A DNA stretch of 64,000 nt from Chlamydiales bacterium (GCA_030681135.1 JAUXXF010000007.1:1-64000), one strand, 5' to 3'; shown: positions 50,225 through 59,538, counted from the first letter of the stretch. A program made the numbers and translations. Notes: generated by a model not told the origin, from the letters alone.

Positions 50225-51508
50225 TTAACTCAACACTTGGAAGCAAAGAAGGTGAATGTCTTCGGAGAGCTCTTTTCGTCTTGTAGCGAAGGTGAGCTCT
50301 TTTTGGAGCATAGCTGCGGTGGTTTCCAGTCCATCTGAAGCGAAGAGTTTGAGGACTTTGGCCAGAAGGTCTGTAATCCGTTTAGGTTCTTTATAAAAAT
50401 TGATGAGTCCACGATTGAAGAGGAAGAAAAAATCCCCGGATTCAAGGGGAACTAGCCCTGCAGTTGGCTGGAGAAATCTCCGATGGTCGAGCGACCAAAA
50501 AAGAGGAAGCTGAGATCCTTTGCATAGAACATCTCCTCTGGTTCTATCATAAACGAGGGAGAGATGCTTAGGATTGTCTTTAGAAAGCTTATACTGGGTC
50601 AGTAGCTCGTACATCCCTTCAAACCCATCTTCATCGGCTTCAGCCATGTGGATCAAAAACTGATCCTTTTGCTTAGGTTTTGGAAATTCCAGGAGCAGTC
50701 CTTTAGGCGACTCAGAAAAACAGGTCACAGATTTGACAGCGACCGCATCGGATCTGCAATTATCGATGTTTTTTTGGAGCATAAGATGCTGCAGAAGAGT
50801 CGCGCATTCATATTCACCATACATCCTCTCTCTTAAAAGGGAGTTGTCTTTCAGGCGATTGATGTTTTCATGAAGGCATTCGCTCATGGTATTCAAGGTG
50901 TTGGCCAGTTCGACAATTTCCTTAGGACCGGTGACGCAGATCGATTCTCCGTAGTGGCCAGCTGCAATAGCGAGAGCGGAATTGTTGAGTTTTTGGACGG
51001 GATCGGACAGTTTATTGGCAATAAGATATAAGGTAGTGATCACAATGGCAAGGGTGCATCCGCTGCCTAAAAGGGCTAAAAAGAGGCTTTCTTGGAATTT
51101 TTGGTCGATCAGATCTGTGCTGACATCCGCTGCCATGAGTCCCATAATATGCCCCTCTTTGGTGAAGATAGGCGCATAGCCTGTCATCACAGAGGTCCCT
51201 TCTGGCGTCTTGTAGGGTTTTGTCAGATAAACATGGGTCGGGATCGTAGAAAGGGGAGAGGAGCGCAAAGGAATCACATGAAGACGGGTGAGAGCGAGCT
51301 CTTCTTGGATCATTTGTAGGTTGGGGGTTGATTCCAAAGCAAGGGGATCTACGAGAGCCGCTGCTGCAACGACGGCCGACTTAAGCCTAGTTTGAAATCC
51401 ATCAGAGATCTCTTGATACCAGTTGTAAGCGAGAAGCGACGAGACAAAAAGGATGCTGCCGAGCAAGGTAGGAAGAAGGAAAAGAAGAAGCCTAGTTCGA
51501 ATTTTCAT
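50225..51508 (-). CDS. rsbU: RsbU-like membrane sensor with HAMP domain
   Basis: A 427-residue protein. An N-terminal membrane helix (LLLFLLPTLLGSILFVSSLL) precedes a periplasmic sensor domain (about 35-150), a second helix (LFLALLGSGCTLAIVITTLYLIA) and a HAMP domain (NKLSDPVQKLNNSALAIAAGHYG). A cytoplasmic domain resembling a PP2C/SpoIIE phosphatase fold follows. In chlamydiae the RsbU homolog feeds a partner-switching system that controls sigma66. The metal-binding aspartates of PP2C are not obvious, so the phosphatase part may be divergent. It overlaps the cNMP-binding gene by four bases. Confidence 0.8.
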   Translation of the reverse strand: MKIRTRLLLFLLPTLLGSILFVSSLLAYNWYQEISDGFQTRLKSAVVAAAALVDPLALESTPNLQMIQEELALTRLHVIPLRSSPLSTIPTHVYLTKPYKTPEGTSVMTGYAPIFTKEGHIMGLMAADVSTDLIDQKFQESLFLALLGSGCTLAIVITTLYLIANKLSDPVQKLNNSALAIAAGHYGESICVTGPKEIVELANTLNTMSECLHENINRLKDNSLLRERMYGEYECATLLQHLMLQKNIDNCRSDAVAVKSVTCFSESPKGLLLEFPKPKQKDQFLIHMAEADEDGFEGMYELLTQYKLSKDNPKHLSLVYDRTRGDVLCKGSQLPLFWSLDHRRFLQPTAGLVPLESGDFFFLFNRGLINFYKEPKRITDLLAKVLKLFASDGLETTAAMLQKELTFATRRKELSEDIHLLCFQVLS

Positions 51509-51945
51509 GAAATGGGGATCACTCCTTTATGGCGGCAAGGAAGCTGTTGGGAATAAGCTTGTAAAAGGACAACGGCTACAGCGGGGCATTCAGAGATAAT
51601 GGAGAGAAGATGGCTTCGCGATAGGGTTAAAAATAAACAATCGGTTTTACAAACGCCGGAATAGGTCCTCGGCTGTTCATTGAAAAGAGATTCATCTCCG
51701 AAGAAGTCTCCGCTGGATAAATCAGCGACATGCCGTCCTTTTTCATCGAAAAGGTGGACTGTCCCATGGGCAATGAGATAGATCCGGTTGGCTACTTGTC
51801 CAGGGGTGAAAATTTTTTCATTGGCGTCATAATCATCGTGATGGAGCTTCTCTGCAATAGCGAGAAGAGAATCCAAATCTAGCTCTGAAAATAAGCGCAC
51901 CTTCTTCAGAAAAAAAGCTCGTTCAATTAAACTTAATTGTTTCAT
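51505..51945 (-). CDS. Cyclic nucleotide-binding domain protein
   Basis: A 146-residue single-domain protein of the CAP/CRP effector-binding fold: LFSELDLDSLLAIAEKL, NEKIFTPGQVANRIYLIAHGTVHLFDEKGRHVADLSSGDFFGDESLFNEQPRTYSGVC. The FGDESL stretch matches the phosphate-binding cassette FGExxL with Asp inserted, and an Arg (QPRTY) is present. It has no DNA-binding domain, so it probably signals through its operon partners. It lies between and overlaps both neighbours by four bases. Confidence 0.85.
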   Translation of the reverse strand: MKQLSLIERAFFLKKVRLFSELDLDSLLAIAEKLHHDDYDANEKIFTPGQVANRIYLIAHGTVHLFDEKGRHVADLSSGDFFGDESLFNEQPRTYSGVCKTDCLFLTLSRSHLLSIISECPAVAVVLLQAYSQQLPCRHKGVIPIS

Positions 51946-54746
51946 GTTTCAAGTAACTCGTAAGCAAATTGGTGAAAAGTTTCATCAGAATGTTTCATCT
52001 GTTCTCTTAACTGCTGGCGCCAATTGGGCATTTGCAATTGCGCTTTGAGGCGGATGGCCACAATTTTATCAAATAGCGTCGGCGACATCTCAAGTTTTCC
52101 GAGCAGCTCGGAGAGGGATAAATTCGGGAAATCTCCTTGCCAACGAAGGCAAGCAGCCATTTTTTCTTCCAAAGGCAAGTCATCGACAAGCGGAGCGATA
52201 AGGCGGAAAATTCTTAAGTCGCATGTTTTTTCCAAGCTTTCTACTGCATGGGAGTGGATCTTTGCATTACGGCTGTGCAGCGCTCTTACTAATAATTCTG
52301 GATCTTCCAAAGAGCCTGCAGCTCCGAGTAAGTGGATAATGAAGTCAATCACGGACTGATAGCCTGTAAGAAGGGCACTTTGCAGCATCTCGAGATCATA
52401 GAGGGGATATTGTTTTTGGATCGTATGGCCAAAGTAGAAATAAAAATAGGCTCTATCAATTTCAATGTCGATGATGTCGATCAGATTTGCCTGCAGCTGA
52501 GGCAAGGCGAGCCTTCCCAACACTTTTCCCGCCTCAATTCTTGCCCGAACAGGGAGTGAGAGGTCTTTGGACATCGTCAGTAGTAAAGGAACCGTTTTCA
52601 GGCCCATTTGGGCGATGATCTCTTCTGTCCGTCTCCTTTCGTTCGGACGAAAATAGACACTTGCCAAGAGAAGATCTTTAACTGTTGTGGAATCGCCAAT
52701 TTTTCCCAGCGCGTCAAGGCAGTGTAAACGGAACGTGTTGTCTCTTGCAGCTTCGATCTCTTCGATGATGCGAGGAGCGTAGCGGCTCATTTTTTTGTCC
52801 GCAAGGCGAGCAATGCACTTTGCTGCAGCCTTTTTGACCAATACGGATTCATGAGAAAGAAACGAGAGAGCTCTTTCAATCGATTCAATGGCAGGCTCTT
52901 CGCTCAAAATATCTAATCCCATGCTGATCTCGTCAATACGGGAGGATTTGAGCATTAAATCAAGTTTTTTCGAGGCGATGGTTCGATTTAATGCCGCGTA
53001 TTCCAAAGAGTGGTTTGCAAGCGATTTTTTTAGCGTTAAAATGGCTGCAGCCCGTAAAAAAAGATCGGGATGATCTAGATCGTTTTCTACTTTATCAGGA
53101 TGCTGGAGTCCTTTTTTGGCTAAATAAAAATGGCCCCATTTAGAAAGCTCGGAAGATTCACTGCTATCGATCCAATGATCGACAGCTTCAACGACTCGAG
53201 AGTCGGCAGCAAAGGCTGAGCTTTCAAAGAGTTTTAAGAGGTGGATTTTAGACAGCGTACCTAACCGCTTTCCAATTTGTAGGATTTGGGGCAGTACGGA
53301 GAGGTCTTCCATTTGCAAGAGAGTCTCTATCGCTAGCAGCTGCGTTTCTTCTGAACTTGAGCGAAGTGACTCTAAAATATCTTTTTTGGTCTCTTTTTGA
53401 TCGCGCCTTGTCATCGAAGAGAGCCAATGCCTGATTTTTCTTTCAAAATGAAGGGCGTTGTCTTTGAGGTTCATGAAAATGGCTTTAGAGTAAATAGCTC
53501 TAATTCCGAGAGATAAAATTAATGTGATGACGGTCAGGATGAGTCCAATAAAGCGGCTTTCTGATTGGGCGCAAAATAAAATGGCAGAGCTGATCAAAGT
53601 ACCGATAGGTTCAAAGAAAGAGTCGTTGATGATCCTGACCTTCGATTTGAGTTTGGTAGGCACGGCATTCGAAAGGAGGTTAAAGCAGTTGTCTTCGATG
53701 GTAAATAAAATACCATCTACAGCGATTAATCCTAAAATCGCCAGCAGCATCGTATCTTTTACGATCCATCCTGCGTAAACAAAGAGGAAAAAGAGGGGAG
53801 TCACTAAAACAACATTGTGGAGGCCGAGTCTTCGGACAAAGCGGCTGTATAAAAAAGTTCCTATAAAAATATTGCAAGCAGAGATCCAGGCGCGGCATTT
53901 TCCGATGAACTCGGCGATTTCTCCCTCTTCTGCTTCCACTAAATCTGGGGAAATATCGAAAAACCGACCAAAGGCGTCCATGTAATTGAACTCTGTTACG
54001 GTAATCAGAAGCTGCGTGACGAGACTCAGTGAGAGTAAAATGATTGCAAAACGAGAGCGGATGATCAGATTAACAACAGAGGAGAACGTATCCCTGCTTC
54101 CTGTGAAAATACCCTCGATCGTATCGTCATGAACGGCCTGGACTTTCAGGGCAATGGCTCTCGTCTGGATTAAAGCGCAACCAATTGAAAAGGCGGATGC
54201 GATCAAAATCCCAGAAAAGCCAACTTTATCTAAGATGATATTAATGGCGGTTCCTGAAATAATGCTCCCAAGAAAGTAAGCAGCGCTATAGAGGGAGTAG
54301 ACCCTTTTGGCATCTTGCAGGTCATGGTACTGATCAGTAAAGGTCCAAGAGGTGGCGATCATCACTGCAAAAAACATTTTTGAGGCGATCTTAAAAAAGT
54401 ACCAAAACCAGTCCGGGGGAGAGCTTGCGATCATGAAAGAGGCGAAAAGCGCAAGGGAGATCCCTGCTACCATAGCTGCTGTAAAGATTCGGTAGGGGCT
54501 CGTCAGTCTGAGGCTATAAAGCACAAGGCTGGAGACGCCGATCATCCCTAAAGCGATCGAGAGGTAGACGGAAGGGAGCGATGCTGAGCCAACATGGGTC
54601 AGGAAAAGGCCATCGGACAGAGTCTCCATGCAGCAGCTGCCGAAAGCCCAGAGGAGAGCAAGGCGCACAAAGCGAAGAGAATGAGCCCCTTCTCCTTGAT
54701 AAATCCCAAAAGCTTTTCGAAAGATGTTCTGCATTTTTTGTCCCAA
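51942..54746 (-). CDS. Transporter-like membrane protein with C-terminal HEAT-type repeats
   Basis: A 934-residue protein. About 12 membrane helices (residues 25-425) follow a layout like nucleotide transporters (NTT) or MFS permeases. Residues 440-930 are soluble helical repeats (IAQMGLKTVPLLLTMSK, AAAKCIARLADKKMSRYAPR, ALHSRNAKIHSHAVESLEK) of the HEAT type. This fusion is known among chlamydiae and relatives. Whether it still transports nucleotides is unknown. It is first in an operon with the cNMP-binding protein and the RsbU-like sensor, all overlapping by ATGA. This suggests one signalling unit linking a membrane sensor or carrier, a nucleotide-binding subunit and RsbU output. Confidence 0.85.
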   Translation of the reverse strand: MGQKMQNIFRKAFGIYQGEGAHSLRFVRLALLWAFGSCCMETLSDGLFLTHVGSASLPSVYLSIALGMIGVSSLVLYSLRLTSPYRIFTAAMVAGISLALFASFMIASSPPDWFWYFFKIASKMFFAVMIATSWTFTDQYHDLQDAKRVYSLYSAAYFLGSIISGTAINIILDKVGFSGILIASAFSIGCALIQTRAIALKVQAVHDDTIEGIFTGSRDTFSSVVNLIIRSRFAIILLSLSLVTQLLITVTEFNYMDAFGRFFDISPDLVEAEEGEIAEFIGKCRAWISACNIFIGTFLYSRFVRRLGLHNVVLVTPLFFLFVYAGWIVKDTMLLAILGLIAVDGILFTIEDNCFNLLSNAVPTKLKSKVRIINDSFFEPIGTLISSAILFCAQSESRFIGLILTVITLILSLGIRAIYSKAIFMNLKDNALHFERKIRHWLSSMTRRDQKETKKDILESLRSSSEETQLLAIETLLQMEDLSVLPQILQIGKRLGTLSKIHLLKLFESSAFAADSRVVEAVDHWIDSSESSELSKWGHFYLAKKGLQHPDKVENDLDHPDLFLRAAAILTLKKSLANHSLEYAALNRTIASKKLDLMLKSSRIDEISMGLDILSEEPAIESIERALSFLSHESVLVKKAAAKCIARLADKKMSRYAPRIIEEIEAARDNTFRLHCLDALGKIGDSTTVKDLLLASVYFRPNERRRTEEIIAQMGLKTVPLLLTMSKDLSLPVRARIEAGKVLGRLALPQLQANLIDIIDIEIDRAYFYFYFGHTIQKQYPLYDLEMLQSALLTGYQSVIDFIIHLLGAAGSLEDPELLVRALHSRNAKIHSHAVESLEKTCDLRIFRLIAPLVDDLPLEEKMAACLRWQGDFPNLSLSELLGKLEMSPTLFDKIVAIRLKAQLQMPNWRQQLREQMKHSDETFHQFAYELLET

Positions 54747-54833
54747 GAACCTGACATAGGTTCAAACTCCTAATATTTTACATAACCAGAGAATTTATAC
54801 CTAAGCTAGAAAAAAAATTATCATTTGTTCAAG

Positions 54834-55640
54834 ATGAAAGGTATGAAAATCGATCAATACCACCTGAGTTTTATTGGATTTGGGCATATGGCTCAAATTA
54901 TTTTTACGAAAATCCATGCTGCAAGGCTTATCCCTCTTTCCCAGACCCAATTTGTTCAGAGAGACCCCGATAAATCTAAGCGTAATGAGCAAACTTATAA
55001 GATGACGGCCACTTCTTTAGAGCATGCAGCCTCTTCCTCAGATGTGCTTTTGCTCTGTGTGCGCCCAAACCAGCTGCAAGCTGTCTTGCCTCGTCTTGCT
55101 CAGGTAAAAAATAAAATGATCATTTCTATTTTGGCCGGCGTTCCTATTAGTACCCTTCAGGCTTCTTTAGACCAAAGCGTCCAAATTGCGAGGGTGATGC
55201 CGAACGTAGCCTCGGCAGTTGGGGAAGGGGTGACGACGCTGAGCTTTTCTCCTGATAGCTCAGGGGAATTTCGGTTTCTTGTAGAGCAGCTAGTAGCTCC
55301 CTTGGGCCACTCTATTGAGCTTCCTGAGACTCAAATGGACATAGCGACAGCTATAGCCGGCTCTGGGCCTGGCTTTGTCTTTAAACTGATTCAGGCGATG
55401 GCAGATGCTGGGGTCAAAGAGGGGCTTTCTCTTAAACAAGCTCTTTTTATGGCAGCGCAAACTTTTTTGGGAGCCGCTCGTTTAGTGATGAGTAAAGGCG
55501 AAATAGATTCCCTGGTCCAGCAAATTGCCACTCCAGGTGGCGTAACAGAGGCTGGATTCTTGGCCATGGAGCGCCTCGAAATAGCAAAAAGCTTTCAACA
55601 GACGATTGAAGTAGCTAAACAAAAAGCTCAAAGTCTCTAG
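54834..55640 (+). CDS. proC: Pyrroline-5-carboxylate reductase
   Basis: A protein of about 268 residues catalysing the last step of proline synthesis. The NAD(P)-binding FIGFGHMAQIIF is at the start. VMPNVASAVGEGVTTL, AIAGSGPGFVFKLIQAMADAGVKEGLS and ATPGGVTEAGFLAMER are the family signatures. The start is ambiguous among ATG at 54834, ATG at 54843 and TTG at 54825. A hairpin-forming repeat starts right after its stop. Confidence 0.95.
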   Translation: MKGMKIDQYHLSFIGFGHMAQIIFTKIHAARLIPLSQTQFVQRDPDKSKRNEQTYKMTATSLEHAASSSDVLLLCVRPNQLQAVLPRLAQVKNKMIISILAGVPISTLQASLDQSVQIARVMPNVASAVGEGVTTLSFSPDSSGEFRFLVEQLVAPLGHSIELPETQMDIATAIAGSGPGFVFKLIQAMADAGVKEGLSLKQALFMAAQTFLGAARLVMSKGEIDSLVQQIATPGGVTEAGFLAMERLEIAKSFQQTIEVAKQKAQSL

Positions 55641-55645
55641 AGCGA

Positions 55646-55726
55646 GCTCTCAAAACTCCATGCGGGCACAAATCCGCGCTTGCTTCGCCGACTCGGTTTT
55701 GTGCCTCGAAGCGAGTTTTGAGAGTT
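55646..55726. repeat. Palindromic repeat after proC, family member 1
   Basis: CTCTCAAAACTC...GGCACAAA is complementary to TTTGTGCC...GAGTTTTGAGAG, with a 6-base bulge on each side and a GC-rich loop (CGCGCTTGCTTCGCCGACTC). The loop and right arm reappear at 56787-56820 and 56872-56898, so this is a repeat family. It could also terminate proC, although no T run follows directly. Confidence 0.7.
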
Positions 55727-55802
55727 CCTTCTTAAAAAAAATCTCCGCAAAAAATCGAAAACCAGTCATGATGATAGCCAATTTTTTTAACATTGGGTTC
55801 CC

Positions 55803-56753
55803 ATGGAAACGAGAAAATTGGTGATTATTGGATCCGGTCCGGCTGGATTTACGGCAGCGATTTATGCTGCGCGCGCAAATTTGCATCCTGTAGTGTATGA
55901 AGGCTTTTTAAGCGGCCCTTCGGGAGGTCAGCTCATGACGACTACGGAAGTGGAAAATTACCCTGGATTTCCTGAGGGGATTACTGGGCCTGATCTCATG
56001 ATGAATTTCCGCTCTCAGGCAGCACGCTTTGACACGACAATCTTGACGGAAGATGTAGAGTTTGTCGATTTATCCAAAAGGCCATTTCATGTGAAGGGCT
56101 CATCTACGGAGATGTATGCCGAATCTTTAATTATAGCCACAGGAGCCACAGCGAAGAGACTCGATATTGAAGGAGCTGGAGAGGGACAGTTTTGGCAAAA
56201 AGGGGTGAGCGCCTGTGCTGTGTGTGATGGAGCAGCTCCTATTTTTAAAAACCGTCCTCTCTTTGTGATTGGTGGAGGAGATAGCGCTGTCGAAGAGGCG
56301 ATTTTTTTAACGAAATATGGCAGCAAAGTCTTTATCGTCCATCGGCGCGATCAGCTAAGAGCCTCTAAAATTATGGCTGAAAGAGCCCTAAATCATCCTA
56401 AAATCTCTATTCTTTGGAACAGCGCCATTGAAAAAATTCTAGGCGATCAGGTAGTCAGAAAGGTAATTGTCAAACAAGTTGAGACGGGTCAAACGCAGGA
56501 GCTTGAAGCTGGAGGGGTGTTTTTTGCTATCGGCCATACGCCTAATGCTTCTTTTTTACAAGGGCAACTAGATACAAGTCCGACCGGATATATCCTTGTC
56601 CGTCCTGGAACGAGCTATACCTCGAAAGAGGGCGTTTTTGCGGCTGGCGATGTGCAAGATCCAACATATCGGCAAGCGGTGACAGCGGCTGGCAGCGGTT
56701 GCATGGCGGCTCTCGATGCAGAAAGGTGGCTTAGTAGTATGGGAATTGAGTGA
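55803..56753 (+). CDS. trxB: Thioredoxin reductase
   Basis: A 316-residue FAD/NADPH flavoprotein reducing thioredoxin. The FAD motif is [18 protein letters not shown] (8-25), [14 protein letters not shown] is in the FAD domain, and the redox pair is CAVCDG (about 141-146). The NADPH motif is [15 protein letters not shown] (about 156-170) and [21 protein letters not shown] is at the end. All family motifs are present. Its last four bases (GTGA) touch a GTG start of the following frame. Confidence 0.97.
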   Translation: METRKLVIIGSGPAGFTAAIYAARANLHPVVYEGFLSGPSGGQLMTTTEVENYPGFPEGITGPDLMMNFRSQAARFDTTILTEDVEFVDLSKRPFHVKGSSTEMYAESLIIATGATAKRLDIEGAGEGQFWQKGVSACAVCDGAAPIFKNRPLFVIGGGDSAVEEAIFLTKYGSKVFIVHRRDQLRASKIMAERALNHPKISILWNSAIEKILGDQVVRKVIVKQVETGQTQELEAGGVFFAIGHTPNASFLQGQLDTSPTGYILVRPGTSYTSKEGVFAAGDVQDPTYRQAVTAAGSGCMAALDAERWLSSMGIE

Positions 56754-56754
56754 G

Positions 56755-56905
56755 AGGAAATTGCAAAAATCCATTCTGGCACAAATTCGCGCTCGCTTTG
56801 CCGATTCTGAATTTTCGCAAATCGCCTAAGGCCCGAGAGGTTATGTCGATTTGCGAAAAACCGAATCGGCTTACCTCGAAGCGAGTTTGGCAATTCCCCC
56901 TGAGA
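56755..56905. repeat. Palindromic repeat between trxB and the barrel protein, family member 2
   Basis: An outer arm AATTGC...TTGGCAATT and an inner perfect 13-bp stem TTTTCGCAAATCG / CGATTTGCGAAAA enclose a short insert. It shares the GGCACAAATTCGCGCTCGCT and CCTCGAAGCGAGTTT blocks with 55646-55726. It supplies the apparent start of the downstream gene, so the element has probably inserted into that gene's leader. Confidence 0.65.
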
Positions 56906-57706
56906 TTTTGGTTTATTCTTCTATTTTCTCCTGTGATTTCTTGCGCTCTCGAACGGCAGCCTTGGTTTGGGGAGGTCTATGAATTCCATTTTTTAGGAAC
57001 ATACGCTTACAGTTTTTTTGATCGAGTGCAAAATGGCATCCCTCAGCTAACCTCCACGTTTCATTCTAATGTGGTCTCTTTCGGGCTCGATTTTTCTCTT
57101 TCCCCTGAGTGGAGCGTAGATGCAGATCTGCAGTTTGCTGATACAACGCAGGAGCCTGCCAATTTTCGCTCTACAGCTCTTCAAGGGCGCTATCTATGGC
57201 TAGATGATATTGTAGGCGATGCAGTGACTCTGGCTACAGGAGTCAATGCTCGCTTTACCAATACAGCCAGCCTTCGAGATATAAGTTGCATGTACCATTC
57301 GAATTTCGATATGGAGGTCAATTTCTCTTTAGGTAAAGAATTTGATGCCGCAGAGACCTGGCGTTTTCGGACTTGGGCATTTGGAGCGATAGGCCAAGGG
57401 ATCTACGGTTCACCTTGGGTTCGGGCCGTTGCAGCGGTTGAATGTAATTTCGATGATCAGCATAAATTTGCTCTCTATGCCGAGGGGATGAACGGGTATG
57501 GCAGGCATACGCATGTATTGATCGATCATTTTGATGGGTATGCAAAGATTCGGCAAAAGTCGATAGATCTTGCGTTTCGATACGGTTACCGAATCGGTGT
57601 ATGGGGCACTTTGCGCGTTGAATATGCGCGCAGGCTTCTTGCGAAATCTTGTCCTCAGGTAGTTAATACATTTGTTGTGAGTTATTTGCTTCCTTTCTCA
57701 TTTTAA
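56843..57706 (+). CDS. Putative outer-membrane beta-barrel protein
   Basis: A protein of about 287 residues. A long N-region (MSICEKPNRLTSKRVWQF) is followed by the hydrophobic RFWFILLFSPVISCALE, a likely signal peptide. Alternating amphipathic strands then dominate (SNVVSFGLDFSLSPEWSVDADLQF, GVNARFTNTASL, MEVNFSLGKEF, AVECNFDDQHKFALYAEGMN, SIDLAFRYGYRIGVWGTLRVEYARRL). The C-terminus is LLPFSF, with the terminal Phe used by BamA. No specific porin family is recognised. The GTG at 56750 would start inside trxB and read through a repeat, so ATG at 56843 is chosen. Confidence 0.72.
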   Translation: MSICEKPNRLTSKRVWQFPLRFWFILLFSPVISCALERQPWFGEVYEFHFLGTYAYSFFDRVQNGIPQLTSTFHSNVVSFGLDFSLSPEWSVDADLQFADTTQEPANFRSTALQGRYLWLDDIVGDAVTLATGVNARFTNTASLRDISCMYHSNFDMEVNFSLGKEFDAAETWRFRTWAFGAIGQGIYGSPWVRAVAAVECNFDDQHKFALYAEGMNGYGRHTHVLIDHFDGYAKIRQKSIDLAFRYGYRIGVWGTLRVEYARRLLAKSCPQVVNTFVVSYLLPFSF

Positions 57707-57748
57707 ATCGCTTTTTTACAATTGCCTCAGGTCAAGTGGATGTTTAGA

Positions 57749-58602
57749 TTACATTATAGGGGTCAAGTCGTCAAAAAAAGCTCTTAAGTCTATCATAACT
57801 TTTTCCAAGGAAACCGCCTCATGAGAAATATCTCTTAAAAAAGAACTCCATTTCGCTTTCTTAGTCGAATCGTCGTAGAAAGATTCAAGAAATGCAATAG
57901 AAGTAGTTTTTAGAGAGGTCCCTCTGTTTTTAAGAACCTGAAGAACGATTCCTTGCAGCTCCTTGCGATCGAAATCGAATTGTTGAGTCAACAACCATAT
58001 GTCATAAAAGTCTTTCATTCGCGTATTAGCAAACCCCAAGCGAATAATAGATTCAAATTTCTCTGCAATTGATGTTTGAGGAGTATATCCTTTTAATTCT
58101 GGAGGGGGAAAGTTCAAAAGAGTAGGATATTTTACCTTTTCAGGGTGAGGTAGAATCGTATCGCTAAATCCAAAATCTATTCGCATGGGAAGCTTTGCTG
58201 TAAATAATTGTGCTGAAAATGCAGCGCTGATTCCTTGATATTCAGCTCCTAGCTGTGCTTCTGTTAGTTTTAAAGTCCCTGAAGTAAATACCAGGCCATC
58301 AGGAACTACATCTATATCGCAGATTTCACTAATGATTTTCTGTAAATTAGCTATGGAATTTGAAGTTTTTGCAAGCAGATCTATATCCACAGTTGCTCGA
58401 TGACTCATTGGATTCCAGACCATTAACATCAAACCTCCTTTTAGAAAAAAAGAATTTTGATGTGAGGACACGCTTAAACGGTATAAAAAACGCTCCATTG
58501 CATAGTATTTTAAAATTTCTTGAACAGGTCGTTTTCTTTGCCTTGCAACATTTTTAATCGGCTATAGATTGACTCTTCGAGATTCTTTTTGGATTTTTCC
58601 AT
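57749..58602 (-). pseudogene. abiEii: AbiEii-type nucleotidyltransferase toxin, frameshifted
   Basis: The intact part (57749-58498) has FFLKGGLMLMVW, ATVDIDLLAKTS (the polymerase-beta-like DxD), SIAEKFESIIRLG and NTRMKDFYDIWLL, all AbiEii signatures. The missing N-terminus is present upstream in another frame: MEKSKKNLEESIYSRLKN from ATG at 58602. After a run of five T on the plus strand (58551-58555), VARQRKRPVQEILKYYAMER is back in the toxin frame. Adding one A would fuse them into the normal family N-terminus. It may be a true mutation, phase variation or a sequencing error. AbiEii toxins block growth; they pair with AbiEi encoded directly upstream. Confidence 0.8.
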
Positions 58603-58604
58603 TT

Positions 58605-59258
58605 TTATTGACTTACTATCGTTTCCATAATCGGCTGAAGAATTTTTTCAACGCGATTAATTTTTGCATATTCATATAACTTATCAATTTGAGCGCCTTT
58701 ACGCTGCCAGTACATCTTCAACGCTTCAATAACGACATCCATGCCAATTTTATTACGAAATTTAACACAATCGGCTAAAGTCTTTTCAATGTTATAAATT
58801 TTAACAGGGTAACCACCTATTAGTATAGTCTCAACGCCTGAGCGATAAACTTTTTCCGAATATCGAAAATATCTAAGAGGTGGATATTCTAATCTTGATG
58901 GCCGTGCTTTGGTGGGAATGGCAACATAGACAAAATGGGGAATCTGGGTCGTGATCTCATGATAAGCCAAAGCTGAGATTAAGCATATGATGCCGCGAGG
59001 AATTTTCTTGGAAACAAGAACGAGATCGGGTTCAGAGAAATCAGGGACTTCAGTGAGTCTATATACCCCTTTGGCTAGTTGCTCTAATAATCCCTCATCC
59101 CTCAGCTGATAGATAGTGCGAGGATGAATTCCCAAACGGATAGCTTCGGCAGTTCGAAGCAAGCCTTGGTTTTCTTTAAAGAGTTCTATAGCTTTCTGTT
59201 TTGCACTCATGGATAGGAATGTTGGTAAATATTGTCTTTTTACTACATTCTTATCCAT
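58605..59258 (-). CDS. abiEi: AbiEi-type antitoxin / transcriptional regulator
   Basis: A protein of about 217 residues. The N-terminal winged helix-turn-helix (LFKENQGLLRTAEAIRLGIHPRTIYQLRDEGLLEQLAKGVYRL) is the AbiEi pattern. The C-terminal antitoxin domain contains LISALAYHEITTQIPHFVYVAIP and VKIYNIEKTLADCVKFRNKIGMDVVIEALKMYW. In type IV systems AbiEi represses its own operon and counteracts the toxin without direct binding. ATG at 59258 with AGGAA upstream is chosen; longer in-frame starts exist up to 59330. Its stop is two bases before the toxin ATG. Confidence 0.88.
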   Translation of the reverse strand: MDKNVVKRQYLPTFLSMSAKQKAIELFKENQGLLRTAEAIRLGIHPRTIYQLRDEGLLEQLAKGVYRLTEVPDFSEPDLVLVSKKIPRGIICLISALAYHEITTQIPHFVYVAIPTKARPSRLEYPPLRYFRYSEKVYRSGVETILIGGYPVKIYNIEKTLADCVKFRNKIGMDVVIEALKMYWQRKGAQIDKLYEYAKINRVEKILQPIMETIVSQ

Positions 59259-59373
59259 AAAAACTTTCCTATTCAATAGAAATAACTCTTTTTTGAAAAA
59301 ATTCTTACACGAAAGAAGGAAACTTCTCAAGGTTAAATGTTTAGCTCTAACTTGTGCTCAGCAGCATTTAGGG

Positions 59374-59538
59374 GGTGTCTACAAAGTAAGGGTTCGTTGA
59401 TTTTCTGGATTATTTTGGCCTATTTTCGATTCTTTTTTGGGGGATAGTATACGTCTGTTGATACAATCCCCCAAAAAAAGAATCGAAAATAGGCTCAAAA
59501 GAACCAGAAAATCAACAGAACCTTACTTTGTAGGCACA
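59374..59538. mobile_element. 165-bp MITE-like palindromic element
   Basis: The ends GGGGTGTCTACAAAGTAAGG (about 59371-59390) and, inverted, GAGTGTGCCTACAAAGTAAG (ending about 59540) form terminal inverted repeats. Complementarity continues through GTTGATTTTCTGG and CCTATTTTCGATTCTTTTTT to the centre, about 75 bp per arm. TTAG flanks both ends (about 59367-59370 and 59541-59544), a possible 4-bp target duplication. There is no coding capacity. It lies upstream of the AbiE operon and may affect its promoter. Confidence 0.7.

Noticed and set aside
56750..56842. GTG start of the barrel protein overlapping trxB
   Set aside because: These 31 codons lie inside a repeat and would put a non-signal sequence before the signal peptide.
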